A stretch of 64,000 nucleotides of DNA from Cannabis sativa (lineage: Eukaryota; Streptophyta; Magnoliopsida; Rosales; Cannabaceae): NCBI RefSeq assembly GCF_029168945.1, contig NC_083603.1, forward strand, positions 50,664,406 through 50,728,405. Reading direction: 5' to 3'. Of the stretch, positions 24,691 to 36,426 are shown one piece after another. The position numbers and the translations under genes are program-made. Every line of letters starts with the position of its first letter. Position 1 is the stretch's first letter. The notes beneath the pieces are model-generated. The model did no database searches, was not told the DNA's origin, and worked only from the letters and a program-made list of their open reading frames with translations.

Positions 24691-25046
24691 AAAATATCAA
24701 AACTCAGCTATTCTCTATCGTGGGTTGCGATCTCCTCCATGATTCTTTGATTCTTCTCTGTGATTTCTTTGCTTCTCATCTGGTGTGATTATCATTCTTC
24801 ATCTTATTCTTCATGTTCCTAATGCAGATGAAGAAAATCAATAAAATCTGAAGTCAAAATAGACAAAAGTAAGAAACTATTGATTTTGATTACATTCTTA
24901 ACGTAGTTAACATGTTCTTTGGGGAAAATGATAAGGAATTTTAATTTTAGGTTTTCATTTTAGTTTTCATAGTAATGTGTTGTGCTAATTGTAATTTTTA
25001 ACAAAAAACTCTCATATCTTGAAAAAGTTCACCTTGTAGTTCAATC

Positions 25047-25358
25047 TTAGGGTTTTATATTGCTTCTGAAAGTAAATACCTTACATTTGAATATGGCCTG
25101 ATACCTTACATTTGAATATGGTTGTATTTGTTTTGTTGTGGCTACAATTTATAACAAAAAAATTGTCTTCAAAAAATCACCTGTTAGTTCAATCTTAGGG
25201 TTTTATATTGCTTCAGAAAGTAACCTGGTACTTTACTTTTGAATATGGTTGTGTTTGTTGTGTTGTGACTGCAATTTATAACCAAAAAAACATGTCTTGA
25301 AAAAAGTCACCTGCAAGTTCAATTTTAAGATTTTATATTGCTTCTGAAAGTAACCTGG
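25047..25358 (+). repeat. 130-bp tandem array, left part
   Basis: Three units with starts at about 25047, 25195 and 25325, each running TTAGGGTTTTATATTGCTTC, GAAAGTAACCTGGTAC, TTTGAATATGGTTG, then a stretch ending AAAGTCACCTG. Spacing is 148 then 130 bp. The third unit is cut at its CCTGG by the copia insertion and resumes at 35747. Confidence 0.8.
25354..25358. repeat. 5-bp target-site duplication of the copia element, left copy
   Basis: CCTGG directly precedes the left LTR (TGTTGG from 25359). The identical CCTGG follows the right LTR at 35747-35751. Joining the flanks across one copy restores the AACCTGGTACTTTAC of the tandem repeat unit, so the insertion site is certain. Confidence 0.92.
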
Positions 25359-27214
25359 TGTTGGAAATTATTTTACCAGGATCTAGATTTACTAACAAGT
25401 ATGTTGGATTAACAACCTAATATGAATTCTAAAACAATGAAAATAAACACATATAAAGTTAGAAAACCTTACAGTGAGTGCAGCGGAATAATATGACTCC
25501 TTCCGTTCAGATCTCTAACCCTTGATTCCTTTCTGTAGCAGAGCATCACCAAGATCTGAACCTGGATCTTCTTTTCTCCTTCTTTGATGCAGAAATTCCA
25601 TAGTCTTCCATACTATGATTGAGATACCACTTGATGTGTGTGGGCACTACTCATTCACTCAAAGTTTCGAAATTTAGAGAGAAGAAAAGAGAGAGAGGCG
25701 TGTGAGGCTTTTTCTGAGAGAAACAAAGTGATCAAAGATGTGTGTGTATTTCCTCAAGCCAACACTTTCTATTTATAGAATTCCCTCTAGGTTTAGGTTA
25801 GAATTGCATGACATTAAAATAATGGAAACCACAAATGGAATTTCCTATGCATAGGGCCGGTCATACAAAGGGTATTGGGCCTCACTTTGCAACTTTCCCA
25901 TTTTGTTATTTTCCATTCCCATTTTCTCAAAAATGCCAATTTTTCCAATTTAACCTTTTAAATGTCAATTCTAATTATTTAATAACTTGAAAATAATTAT
26001 CAAATAATATTGCCATTTAACATATTTATTAATTTAGACATATAAAGTCTCTTAATCAATAAATAAACCTAAAATCTCTTTTCTTTACAATTTCGCCTTT
26101 GCTTAGTGAAAATTCATAAAGTAGACATAGTCTAACTTTTAGAATTTTAATTGATTAATTAAAATCAATTAACTGAGTCTTACAAGCAGTATGGTCTCAA
26201 CTAGTATGGGGACCATGGGTCTATATAACCGAGCTTCCAATAAGTCGAACCGAATTTACCAAGTAAATTCCCTAACTTATTAATTACTCATTGAATCCAC
26301 ACTTAGAACTTAGAATTGCACTCTCAGTCATATAGAAATGCTCCATATGTTCCACGATATAGACACGTCATTAGTTATCCATTGTTATAACCCTAATGTG
26401 ATCAATGATCCTCTATATAGATGATTTACAATGTAAAGGGATTAAATTACCGTAACACCCTACAATGTATTTTATCCTTAAAACACTTAACCCTGTATAA
26501 ATGATATTTCACCTAAGTGAAATGAGATCTCCACCATTTATCTTCATTTGGTTAAGCTCGAAGGAAATCATCCTTTACTTCTATTTGCCAAATAGAAGCT
26601 ATAGATTCCATATTTATGTTAGCGCTCCCACTCAATTGCATTACCGTGTTCCGAAAATGTAAGTATCACCCTAACCCAAAAGTAGGCTTAACTTAACAAA
26701 TCAAAGAACACAAATAACACTCTTGAGATTGAGCCTAACCATATCAGGATTGAGATCATTTGATCTAGGATCAACAGGTGATATTGAATTGAATAGATAT
26801 TACGGTAAGTTTTAATATATCTAATGAAAGTTCAATATCGGTCCCTTCCGATGTATACTCCATACATCCGATACTGGTAAACTTTGCCAATGTCCTGGAA
26901 AGGACATAACACTTTTCCAAGGTGTAAGAATACCTATCGCTGATTATACCATGTCAGTCTAAATCCAGTGTTCTGGCAAATCAGGGAATCAACTTTTGAA
27001 CATATAATTTAAGATTATATTCCACTGTGCTGACAACACTATAATCTTAAACCAACTCATATGTTATGGACTTAAAAAGAATTCATACATTATATACCTA
27101 TAATCATGAAATAAATCATGTGAACCATGCAACATAAAATGTTATTTTTGATCTTTATTAATAAGTAAATCTGATTATATGAAATGAGTTTTATTTAGGG
27201 CATAAAACCCAACA
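25359..27214 (-). mobile_element. Copia LTR, 3' LTR of the minus-strand element
   Basis: It has TG...CA ends (TGTTGGAAATT...CATAAAACCCAACA) over 1856 bp. It pairs with 33892-35746; by eye about 35 differences over 1855 bp, roughly 98 percent identity. On the minus strand the LTR opens TGTTGGGTTTTATGCCC, a start typical of plant Ty1/copia elements. The polypurine tract lies next to it at 27215-27230. Confidence 0.92.
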
Positions 27215-27230
27215 AACTCCCACTTGCACT
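27215..27230 (-). other. Polypurine tract of the copia element
   Basis: Read on the minus strand the bases next to the 3' LTR are GTGCAAGTGGGAGTTT, which is the AAGTGGGAG form common before plant copia LTRs. It would prime plus-strand DNA synthesis. Its position exactly at the LTR edge confirms the orientation. Confidence 0.75.
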
Positions 27231-27289
27231 AATATAAAATAAAAAGTGCATTTCAAATAATCATTAACACCTTGATATACCAATCAAGT

Positions 27290-28500
27290 GTAATAGTAGT
27301 AAACTCCTCGTAATAGGATCTGATAGGTTGAATTAAACACAACCTATTCTCCACCATTACTCTTCCTTAATCACAAAATCCTTGATATCGTGAAATTCCT
27401 CTCTATATGTCTACTTTCTTGGGATACTGGATTCTATACTTTTGGGCAACTACTCTTTGGTTATTCAGGAAGTAACCCTAGTAGTTAAGGCAAGTTGGAA
27501 CAGTGCCACAAATGTATAGAACTTTCCTTAGACTGAATAAGTATCTTTCCTGCAACTTTTAACATTCAGTCTCTCTCTGGTAGACCAAGAGATATCAGAT
27601 AGGTTTTTACACTTCTCCAAAATCGCTACTCCACCCCTAAAGTAATCACCATCTCATCAGCAGACTTTCTAGCACACAGGCAAGTCTCGAAATCTGATGT
27701 GGTGTAGTCTAAGAGTTTCAAAACCACCCTTATTGACTAACATATAGTTCCTCTTCTTAATCTTAAGATTTACTTGATTGTCTTCCAATGTTCTTCTCCT
27801 GAATTAATCTGATACCTACTCATTACTCCCACTCAACAGCAGGTGTCTGGTCTAAGACATACAAAAAACATATCTGAGACCTCTCACTGTTGATTTAAGA
27901 AATTCTTTCATGGCTTTATTTTCTCTGGAATAGTTGAGACTTTTCCTTAGATAAATAAAATCTATCTCTAAGAAGTTGTGAAGCTTCTATAGATTTCCAT
28001 TGGAAAGAAAATGCATCAGCATCTCATGCTTGCATTAGAGTAAGTAATTACCAGGTATACCACAAGCCATAGGTTTAGATAAACTCAAACTTATAATACT
28101 ATGAACAGGAAGTTTTGTTAAGTCCATTGAATAGACTTATGAACGAAAATTTCCTTTCATGTCCTTGTAATAGAAAACTTTAGGTTACTCCATGTGAATG
28201 GATCAAACCATAGTTCTATTGGCTTTCTTCTTAGTTTCTTATCTTGACAATCCATTACTTGTTTAAAGTCACAATGGATTTTAATCACTAGTGTCTTCCA
28301 AGTCATAAGAAGGTAAAGTTCCTTGAAACTCTCCCACTACAACAAGGTACCGTGAACTATGTCTAAGAAAACTAAATGGTATAGACCTCTTCAGTTGTGT
28401 TAAGACAATAGAGGCAGTGGGATCATCTTGTAAAATAAGATGATAGAACACTTTTGGAATCAAGAAAAAAAATATCTCCTTTATTTGTTACTTTATTTTC
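27290..28500 (-). pseudogene. Degraded Ty1/copia pol (RT and RNase H)
   Basis: Polyprotein pol would encode protease, integrase, reverse transcriptase and RNase H. Here only traces remain, spread over three frames with many stops. Legible on the minus strand: GVMSRYQINSGEEHWK (27781-27835), where copia RT passes to RNase H, then YTTSDFETCLCA and VITLG, then TYREEFHDI and a DPIT motif near 27330-27430, matching the usual HIERKYHLIREI and ADP(I/F)TK order at the C-terminus. Upstream, RSIPFSFLRHSSRYL (28281-28463) resembles the linker before RT. Integrase and gag are not recognisable. This is a coding-dead copy. Confidence 0.75.
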
Positions 28501-29299
28501 AGACTTAGTCATTTTCTTAGAGAAGTAGTATTTGTTTAAACAAACACTTTCTTATCTAATGACTATGGGATGGTCCACCCCTAATCACTTAGAATAGCTA
28601 ACAAACATGCAAACCAAGGTTAGCAGTTCTAGCTTTTCTTAAGATTTCGATTAGGTCATCCATGAATCTAGTAATGATTTACATTAAGTATACAACCATT
28701 GCATCATTCTGAAATTTTATTTCCATAGAAGGATTTAGGAAACGACTAGTAACTAATCATCAATATGCAACTCGAATTTCTGGGGAGGTAAGTTTGGATA
28801 TTATTCAAAATCAAATTAATGATCTTTGAACTGCATATCTACTAACTTTTTCTCCACCCCTATCAGTTCGCAAGATCTTTAACCACTTACCATTGCTAGA
28901 AATTCATGAAATTTTTCAAACATTTCAAATTTCTTTTGCATAAGGTAAAATCTAGAGTGATCGTTTTAAGAATACAGCGATAACTCATATCCACCCCTAA
29001 ATGTACATCCATCTGCGAATGAGATGATTATACTTTCAGTGGATAGAGGCATATTAACTCTTTGCAGAGAATGATCTTGTCAAAACCACTATGAACAAGA
29101 TACAAATGGCATAGATTTATAAAATATGGTTGTATCTTTTGATGACTCAGGTTTAGTTACAACAAAGAGTTCTTAGAATAGTGCAAGTGGATTCTAGTCA
29201 CAGAATACTAAACTCATACAGTTTGAATCCATTGAAAGAAAATGGTTATTAAACACTTGTGAAAGTGTAACTGTATAATTAGTAATTCTTTCTTGGACC

Positions 29300-30300
29300 A
29301 CCACTACTAATCTAACTCCATGATTTGCCTATACAAGTAGGAGATATCTAAGATTGAGGATTTATATCATTTAGGGATAGAATTCCGGGAATATAATCAT
29401 ATGCGTCATCTAATTTCTTAAGAGAAAATAAGACTTTATATGATTTATAGACCATTCATCCAATGATATGTCATTAAGCTAATTCGAAATGAATAAGCTA
29501 AGAGGAATTAGGATAATTTCGTTTTAAATAAGAATCCAACGATGCTCCGATTAGCGAGAGTCAAAGTAATCTTATTTATATAATCTTCTTGTTTCATATT
29601 ATAAAACACTAGTCTAAGGTGTCATCAATTGATGAACAGCTAGATGTTGCATATACAATATTTATCTTTCGAGATCTAACACTATTATGTTAGTCTAATG
29701 GTGAAAATCCATTAGGGATTTATCTCATTAGAAAAACAAATCAAGTTAGACCAACAATGAAGATTCGAAATTAAACTACAATTTAATAACAGAAAATTAC
29801 ATGGTTCAATATAAATTCATACACAATTCAGAAATTATGAAGCACATAGCAAGTAGGAATGACAAGTGAAAATACTAAAGCATACAATCCTAAATAATTT
29901 CCAAGGTTTTCAACAAACTGATATCAGTGTCCCGTTTAGGCGAGAGTCAAAGCTACCATTCATTGAATAGAGTTGTCAGTTCATCTAAAATGTCAAACAT
30001 TCTAGCAACCTTTTATTCGATCAAGATTTGAATCCGCGTTGTCCCGTTTAGGCGAGAGTCAAGGCTATTCTATCTTATGAGCTTCCACCATTGTTTCATA
30101 TTTTTGCAAGTCTTATACAGTCGCCACCATTAGGGTGAGCATAAACTATATAAAAAACTTACAAGATTACTTATCTTTCGAGATTAAACGGTGCTAACTT
30201 GCTAATGAACGTTCCTCCATTAGGGAGGATTACTCACTAAAACAATAGCTATGTAAAACCAACAATGGAGATCGAATATCCTTATAATAAAGCTCATTAT
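29300..30300. repeat. Direct repeats inside the copia internal domain
   Basis: CCCGTTTAGGCGAGAGTC occurs at about 29931 and 30043, with a degenerate relative (CCGATTAGCGAGAGTC) near 29547. A second pair, starting TTATCTTTCGAGAT and running to CCATTAGGGA and CAACAATG(G/A)AGAT, occurs at about 29659-29775 and 30170-30275. None of this resembles gag or pol. It may be a non-coding filler typical of large derivative elements. Confidence 0.6.
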
Positions 30301-31233
30301 TTTAATGAAGGTCGTATTTTCTCCTAATATTTATTTTAATCAATTTATTTTAAATATATATTTATTTAAAATTTCCAATTTAGAATGAAAAATTCCAAAT
30401 ATAAATTTTAATTTAATATTTATAAATTATACTTAGATGGATAAAAAATAACGTGAATTATTTCCATCTTAGTAATAATTTCCATAAATATTTAGAAAAT
30501 TATTCATTTTAAGTTGTTTCAAAATTAATTTAAATTAATTTACAACTCAAATTTAATTTTCTATAAATATATATTGCACTTCGAAAATGCTTTAAAATAA
30601 AATAAAATAAATCCTGGAAAATTACTCTAATTTTATGTTGGCCCAAAATTAATAAAAATTAATTTTCAACAAAAATATAATTTCCCTATTTAATTAAATA
30701 TCTAAGAAAAATTTCAAATATTTAAGTATCATGATTAAAAAATCAACTTAAATATTAATTTTCTATTTAATTAAATAGACTAAAAAAATACTTCAAGCAA
30801 AACAGATAATATCTATCTAGACTTTCATAGACTAATTAATCCTATTTCTAATTATAATATATTTTAGTTCATTTATTTTAATTAATTATTAAATAAAAAA
30901 ATCAATGATTTAAGTTGGTCCAAAATTAAATAAATAATTTTCAACTTTAATCTATTTTTCAAATAAAATTCGAAATTTCTGCATCAAAGAAATGCAATTT
31001 CAAAATTTTGGAAAATGATTAATAAAATAAAATATATTTTGAAAATTATTCAAACTTAATTTATTCTGAAAAAAGATTCCAAACTTAAAATAATTTTCAA
31101 CTTTTAATTAAATAACATGAAAATAACAATATTCAAGTATCATGATTAAAAAATTAACTTAGATATTGAAATTTTTAATTTAATTAAATGTATTAAATTC
31201 AAGAAATAAATAATTAAGTAAAGAGGAAACTTA

Positions 31234-31724
31234 GGTGGCGTTTGGTAACACTTTTTTAATCAGTTTTCTGTTTTTAAAAGTAGAAAAGTGAAAATATTTT
31301 TCCAAAACATGTTCTATAAAACTGTTTTTACTTTTCAATTTTATAATTAGAAATCAAAATTTTAAAAACAAAAAAAAAAATCACTTTCAATATTTTTTTA
31401 AACAGTTTTTTTTCTTAATCAATCTTTTGGATTACAACCAGACCCGAACCCAAATCCCCTCCTCACGACCTTGGCGTTGAACCCGGTTTCTGACCCGAAC
31501 CCGAATCCAACCCCGAATCTTGACCCGACTTAAATAAAATCAAAAAATAAAAATGAAAATGAACTTTACAGAACACACTTTTGTTTTCTGTTTTTAAAAT
31601 TGAAAAATAAAAGTGGTTAGAGAACGCATTTTTATTTTTTAAAAATAATTTTTTTAAAAACAAAAATTTTACTTTCATTTTGTGATTAAAAAATTAAAAA
31701 GCAAAAGTGTTACCAAACGGCACC
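31234..31724. mobile_element. PIF/Harbinger-type MITE inside the copia element
   Basis: A 491-bp insertion with 22-bp near-perfect inverted ends, opening GGTGGCGTTTGGTAACAC (31234) and closing GTGTTACCAAACGGCACC (to 31724). It is flanked by TTA at 31231-31233 and 31725-31727. The 3-bp TTA duplication and the GTTTGG-type termini fit Tourist/Harbinger MITEs. It is non-coding and lies in the internal domain, so it either inserted after or travelled with the copia element. Confidence 0.85.
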
Positions 31725-33404
31725 TTAATTATTAATTCTAGTTTAATACTAGGAAAATATACTAAACTTAGATTGTACCAAAATTAATTAGGAAACAATT
31801 AATTTCACAATCTATGATATTTTCCTATTTAATATTAGAAATAATAACTAGTACTAGAAATAGCTATCTAGAATATATATCATTAACTAAGTGCTTTTCT
31901 AAAATTAACTTTAAAATATTACAATGAAAAATAAATTTCATATATTTTAAAAGTTAATTATGTTGCTAATTCAATTTTAATTAGGTTAGACTAATATAAT
32001 TAACCTAATACAATTATTTAAATAAGGCAAATGGGCCTTCACAATTGGGGTAGTTCATGTGAGGGGGGGCTGGGTTCAGTATGTCGTACCCACTTCTATG
32101 GCCCCCAACTCTCACACAAGGCCCAAAAGAGAGGAATTTAACCTTAAAATAAACAATTGTTATTCATTGAATAAGCCCAAATCTAATTGGACCTAAATAA
32201 ATTTCCTTTTGTCAAAATTTATTTTAGCAACCTAGTCCATTTACTTAGTAAAAACTTAAATGGGCTTCCTATATGCATCTAAGCCCAAAAGCAAACATAT
32301 AGGCTCACACAGGTCAAATGATTTGGATGGGCCCTATCATGTTACTAGGTTTACACAGATGAAATAAGTACAAAATTTACCTGTTACAAATTATTTATAA
32401 GATCTATTGACAATTGGACTATAATTAAAATTAGATCATTGGATCTGCCAACAAGTTAATCATAGCAATTTAGATCAGATAAATAATAGGTTTGTTAAAA
32501 AGTTTTTGAATAAACAATATAAATGAACAAACATTGTCCATGTAACAGATGTGAAATAAGATATTAATATAATTAAATTATTATTCTTAAACTAACCAAA
32601 TAAAGGAAACTAATTTTAAAATATCTAGGTTTATTTGAATCAAATTAAATATCTAATAAGATCAATGATTTAAAAGGAAAGAATCTTCAATATCACTTTC
32701 AAATCTTATAATTTAATAAAATAAACCAATTTTAAAATAGATTTGGTTAGATAATTATTATTTTAGGAATAAAATAATAAATAAATAATAATTACCATAA
32801 TTATATGTCAAAATATCTCAAATTAAGCAATATTCAAATCTCTACAAAAATATCTATGTTATTTAAATATTTAAGATATGATTTATAAATTTCTAATAAG
32901 GAAAAAATGATATATATAGAAAAAATATCATTTTTATACTTATAATTTATAAATAATTAAATATTTAACAAAATAACAAATTTTTGAATTTGAAAAACAT
33001 TATGGTAAGTATATCTATAAAAATATCTATGTTAATTTCAAATTTATTAATTATTTAATTTGTCATATAAGATAATTTTAATATAATATTTTAAATAAAA
33101 AGACAAAGTTATCTTTTAATTTAAAATATCTTAAATATCAAAATATCTAATCTTATAATTAAATAATAAATAAATATTAAAGAAGTTAACAAATTTTTAA
33201 ATCTGACCATAATAGGAAATATTTAAAATTGGAAACATTCCAAAATAGAAATATTTAAAAATTGGAAAAATTCTAAATTGAAAATATTTAAAATTGGAAA
33301 CATTTCAATTTAGAAATATTTAAAATTGGAAAAATAAATTTTGGGAAACAATCCATGAAAAAATTGGATTTTTTTGGGGAAAAACTCCAAAAATCGCAAT
33401 TTTG

Positions 33405-33625
33405 GGAAAGCAGCCCAGTAGGCTGCATCTGCAGCCCAGGAGAGGCTGCTAGCAGCCTGTCACGTGCGCGGATGGAGTGCACCCAGCCGAGGAACCTCGA
33501 CAGATGCAGGGTGCATGGGCGGGATTCATGGGCGCTGGCAGGGGTGACACGGGCGGAACAGCAGGGTGCTCGAGCGCGCGTGATGCGTGCGATTGAGCAC
33601 CCATGCATACCCGAAATCCCGATTT
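33405..33625 (-). other. GC-rich structured leader of the copia element
   Basis: A sharp GC-rich island in otherwise very AT-rich DNA, within 500 bp of the PBS. GCAGCC and GGCTGC alternate at 33410-33460, so several hairpins are possible, followed by GTGCACC, GGGTGCATGGGCG and GAGCGCGCG segments. Its place between PBS and the former gag is where retroelements keep dimerisation and packaging signals; that role is inferred. It does not encode a recognisable protein. Confidence 0.5.
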
Positions 33626-33873
33626 TCTAAAATTCATAACTTTCTCAAATTTTTATCGGAATCGAGTTCCGTAAAAAACAAAATTGCTTAATTTTTCACA
33701 AGGAATCCAAATAAAATATTTTCAAAAATGGAAAAAATATTTTTCATAGAAAACGAAACTGTACAACATCAACATTCATCAAACAACACATAAACCAACA
33801 TGAAACCATCTAAATCAACACAGAAACATGCAATCATCGTTTTAATTCATATTACATGAAAGTAAATCATTAC

Positions 33874-33890
33874 CATGGCTCTGGTACCAG
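33874..33890 (-). other. Primer binding site of the copia element
   Basis: On the minus strand, one base after the LTR, the sequence is CTGGTACCAGAGCCATGG, a one-base variant of the TGGTATCAGAGCC binding site for initiator methionine tRNA. It sets the 5' LTR at 33892-35746. Confidence 0.8.
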
Positions 33891-33891
33891 T

Positions 33892-35746
33892 TGTTGGAAA
33901 TTATTTTACCAGGATCTAGATTTACTAACAAGTATGTTGGATTAACAACCTAATATGAATTCTAAAACAATGAAAATAAACACATATAAAGTTAGAAAAC
34001 CTTACAGTGGGTGCAGCGGAATAATATGACTCCTTCCGTTCAGATCTCTAGCCCTTGATTCCTTTCTGTAGCAGAGCATCACCAAGATCTGAACCTGGAT
34101 CTTCTTTTCTCCTTCTTTGATGCAGAAATTCCATAGTCTTCCATACTATGATTGAGATACCACTTGATGTGTGTGGGCACTACTCATTCACTCAAAGTTT
34201 CGAAATTTAGAGAGAAGAAAAGAGAGAGAGTCGTGTGAGGCTTTTTCTGAGAGAAACAAAGTGATCAAAGATGTGTGTGTATTTCCTCAAGCCAACACTT
34301 TCTATTTATAGAATTCCCTCTAGGTTTAGGTTAGAATTGCATGGCATTAAAATAATGGAAACTACAAATGGAATTTCCTATGTATAGGGCCGGTCATACA
34401 AAGGGTATTGGGCCTCACTTTGCAACTTTCCCATTTTGTTATTTTCCATTCCCATTTTCTCAAAAATGCTAATTTTTCCAATTTAACCTTTTAAATGCCA
34501 ATTCTAATTATTTAATAACTTGGAAATAATTATCAAATAATATTGCCATTTAATATATTTATTAATTTAGACATATAAAGTCTCTTAATCAATAAATAAA
34601 CCTAAAATCTCTTTTCTTTACAATTTCGCCTTTGCTTAGTGAAAATTCATAAAGTAGACATAGTCTAACTTTTAGAATTTTAATTGATTAATTAAAATCA
34701 ATTAACTGAGTCTTACAAGCAGTATGGTCTCAACTAGTATGGGGACCATGGGTCTATATAACCGAGCTTCCAATAAGTCGAACCGAATTTACCAAGTAAA
34801 TTCCCTAACTTATTAATTCCTCATTGAATCCACACTTAGAACTTGGAATTGCACTCTCAGTCATATAGAAACGCTCTATATGTTCCACGATATAGACACG
34901 TCATTAGTTATCCATTGTTATAACCCTAATGTGATTAATGATCCTCTATATAGATGATTTACACTGTAAAGGGATTAAATTATCATAACACCCTACAATG
35001 TATTTTATCCTTAAAACACTTAACCCTGTATAAATGATATTTCACCTAAGTGAAATGAGATCTCCACCATTTATCTTCGTTTGGTTATGCTCGAAGGAAA
35101 TCATCCTTTACTTCTATTTGCCAAATAGAAGCTATAGATTCCATATTTATGTTAGCGCTCCCACTCAATTGCATTACCGTGTTCCGAAAATGTAAGTATC
35201 ACCCTAACCCAAAAGTAGGCTTAACTTAACAAATCAAAGAACACAAATAACACTCTTGAGATTGAGCCTAACCATATCAGGATTGAGATCATTTAATCTA
35301 GGATCAACAAGTGATATTGAATTGAATAGATATTACGGTAAGTTTTAATATATCTAATCAAAGTTCAATATCGGTCCCTTTCGATGTATACTCCATACAT
35401 CCGATACTGGTAAACTTTGCCAATGTCCTGGAAAGGACATAACACTTTTCCAAGGTGTAAGAATACCTATCGCTGATTATACCATGTTAGTCTAAATCCA
35501 GTGTTCTGAAAAATCAGGGAATCAACTTTTGAACATATAATTTAAGATTATATTCCACTGTGCTGACAACACTATAATCTTTAACCAACTCATATGTTCT
35601 GAACTTAAAAGAATTCATACATTATATACCTATAATCATGAAATAAATCATGTGAACCATGCAACATAAAATGTTATTTCTGATCTTTATTAATAAGTAA
35701 ATCTGATTATATGAAATGAGTTTTATTTAGGGCATAAAACCCAACA
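33892..35746 (-). mobile_element. Copia LTR, 5' LTR of the minus-strand element
   Basis: 1855 bp with TG...CA ends, paired with 25359-27214. The substitutions seen are scattered and mostly transitions. The right flank CCTGG (35747-35751) repeats the left flank. Confidence 0.92.
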
Positions 35747-36340
35747 CCTGGTACTTTACTTTTGAATATGGTTGTGTTTTTTGTGTTGTGACTGCAATTT
35801 ATAACAAAAAAAAAATTATGTCTTGAAAAAAGTCACCTGCAAGTTTAATTTTAGGGTTTTATATTGCTTCTGAAAGTAACCTGGTACCTTACTTTTGAAT
35901 ATGGCTGAGTTTGTTTTGTTGTCACTACAATTTATAACAAAAAATACCATGTCTTGAAAAAAGTCACCTGTTAGTTTAATATTAGGGTTTTATATTGCTG
36001 TTAAAAGTAACCTGGTACCTTACTTTTGAATATGATTGACTTTGTTTTGTTGTGACTGCAATTTATAATAAAAAAATTAACATGTCTTGAAAAAAGTCAC
36101 CTGCTAGTTCAATCCTAGGGTTTTTTATTGCTTGTGAAAGTAACCTGGTACCTTACATTTGAATATGGTTGTGTTTGTTTTGTTATGACTGCAATTTATA
36201 ATCAAGAAAATACCATGTCTTGAAAAAAGTCACCTACTAGTTCAATCTTAGGGTTTTTTATTGCTTCTGAAGTAACATGGTACCTTACATTTGAATATAG
36301 TTGTGTTTGTTGTGTTGGGACTATAATTTTTTTAAAAAGA
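35747..36340 (+). repeat. 130-bp tandem array, right part
   Basis: The interrupted unit resumes at 35747, and further units start at about 35851, 35982, 36115 and 36248 (periods 131-133 bp). Each keeps GAAAGTAACCTGGTACC and TTTGAATATGG. With the left part this makes about seven units. The array ends just before the MULE transposase remnant. Confidence 0.8.
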
Positions 36341-36426
36341 AGCATGTTATTTTATATTTCTTATAAAGTAACTTGTTAAATGATTTTTATTTTTTCTTTT
36401 TGCTTCAAGAAGTGACCTGACACTTG

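Larger units (their letters stand above)
25359..35746 (-). mobile_element. Ty1/copia LTR retrotransposon with dead coding region (10.4 kb)
   Basis: Complete in structure on the minus strand: 5' LTR 33892-35746, initiator-Met-type PBS at 33874-33890, internal domain 27215-33891, polypurine tract at 27215-27230, 3' LTR 25359-27214, and CCTGG target duplications on both sides. The internal 6.7 kb has no long open frame. Pol remnants are legible at 27300-28500. A GC-rich leader sits at 33405-33625 and a MITE at 31234-31724. Close LTR identity shows recent movement, which must have used proteins supplied by another element. Confidence 0.92.
24690..36340 (+). other. Possible 5' untranslated part of the MULE, split by a copia insertion
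   Basis: Bases 24690-24850 look like a short CT-rich leader exon, followed by a long stretch holding the 130-bp tandem array and interrupted by the copia element 25359-35746. The transposase N-terminus appears only at about 36427. I infer a long first intron or 5' region of the MULE. There is no proof of transcription and the left end of the element was not located. Confidence 0.3.

Noticed and set aside
33288..33637. Open frames in the GC-rich copia leader
   Set aside because: Both strands are open only because of the GC-rich composition, and no domain is recognisable.
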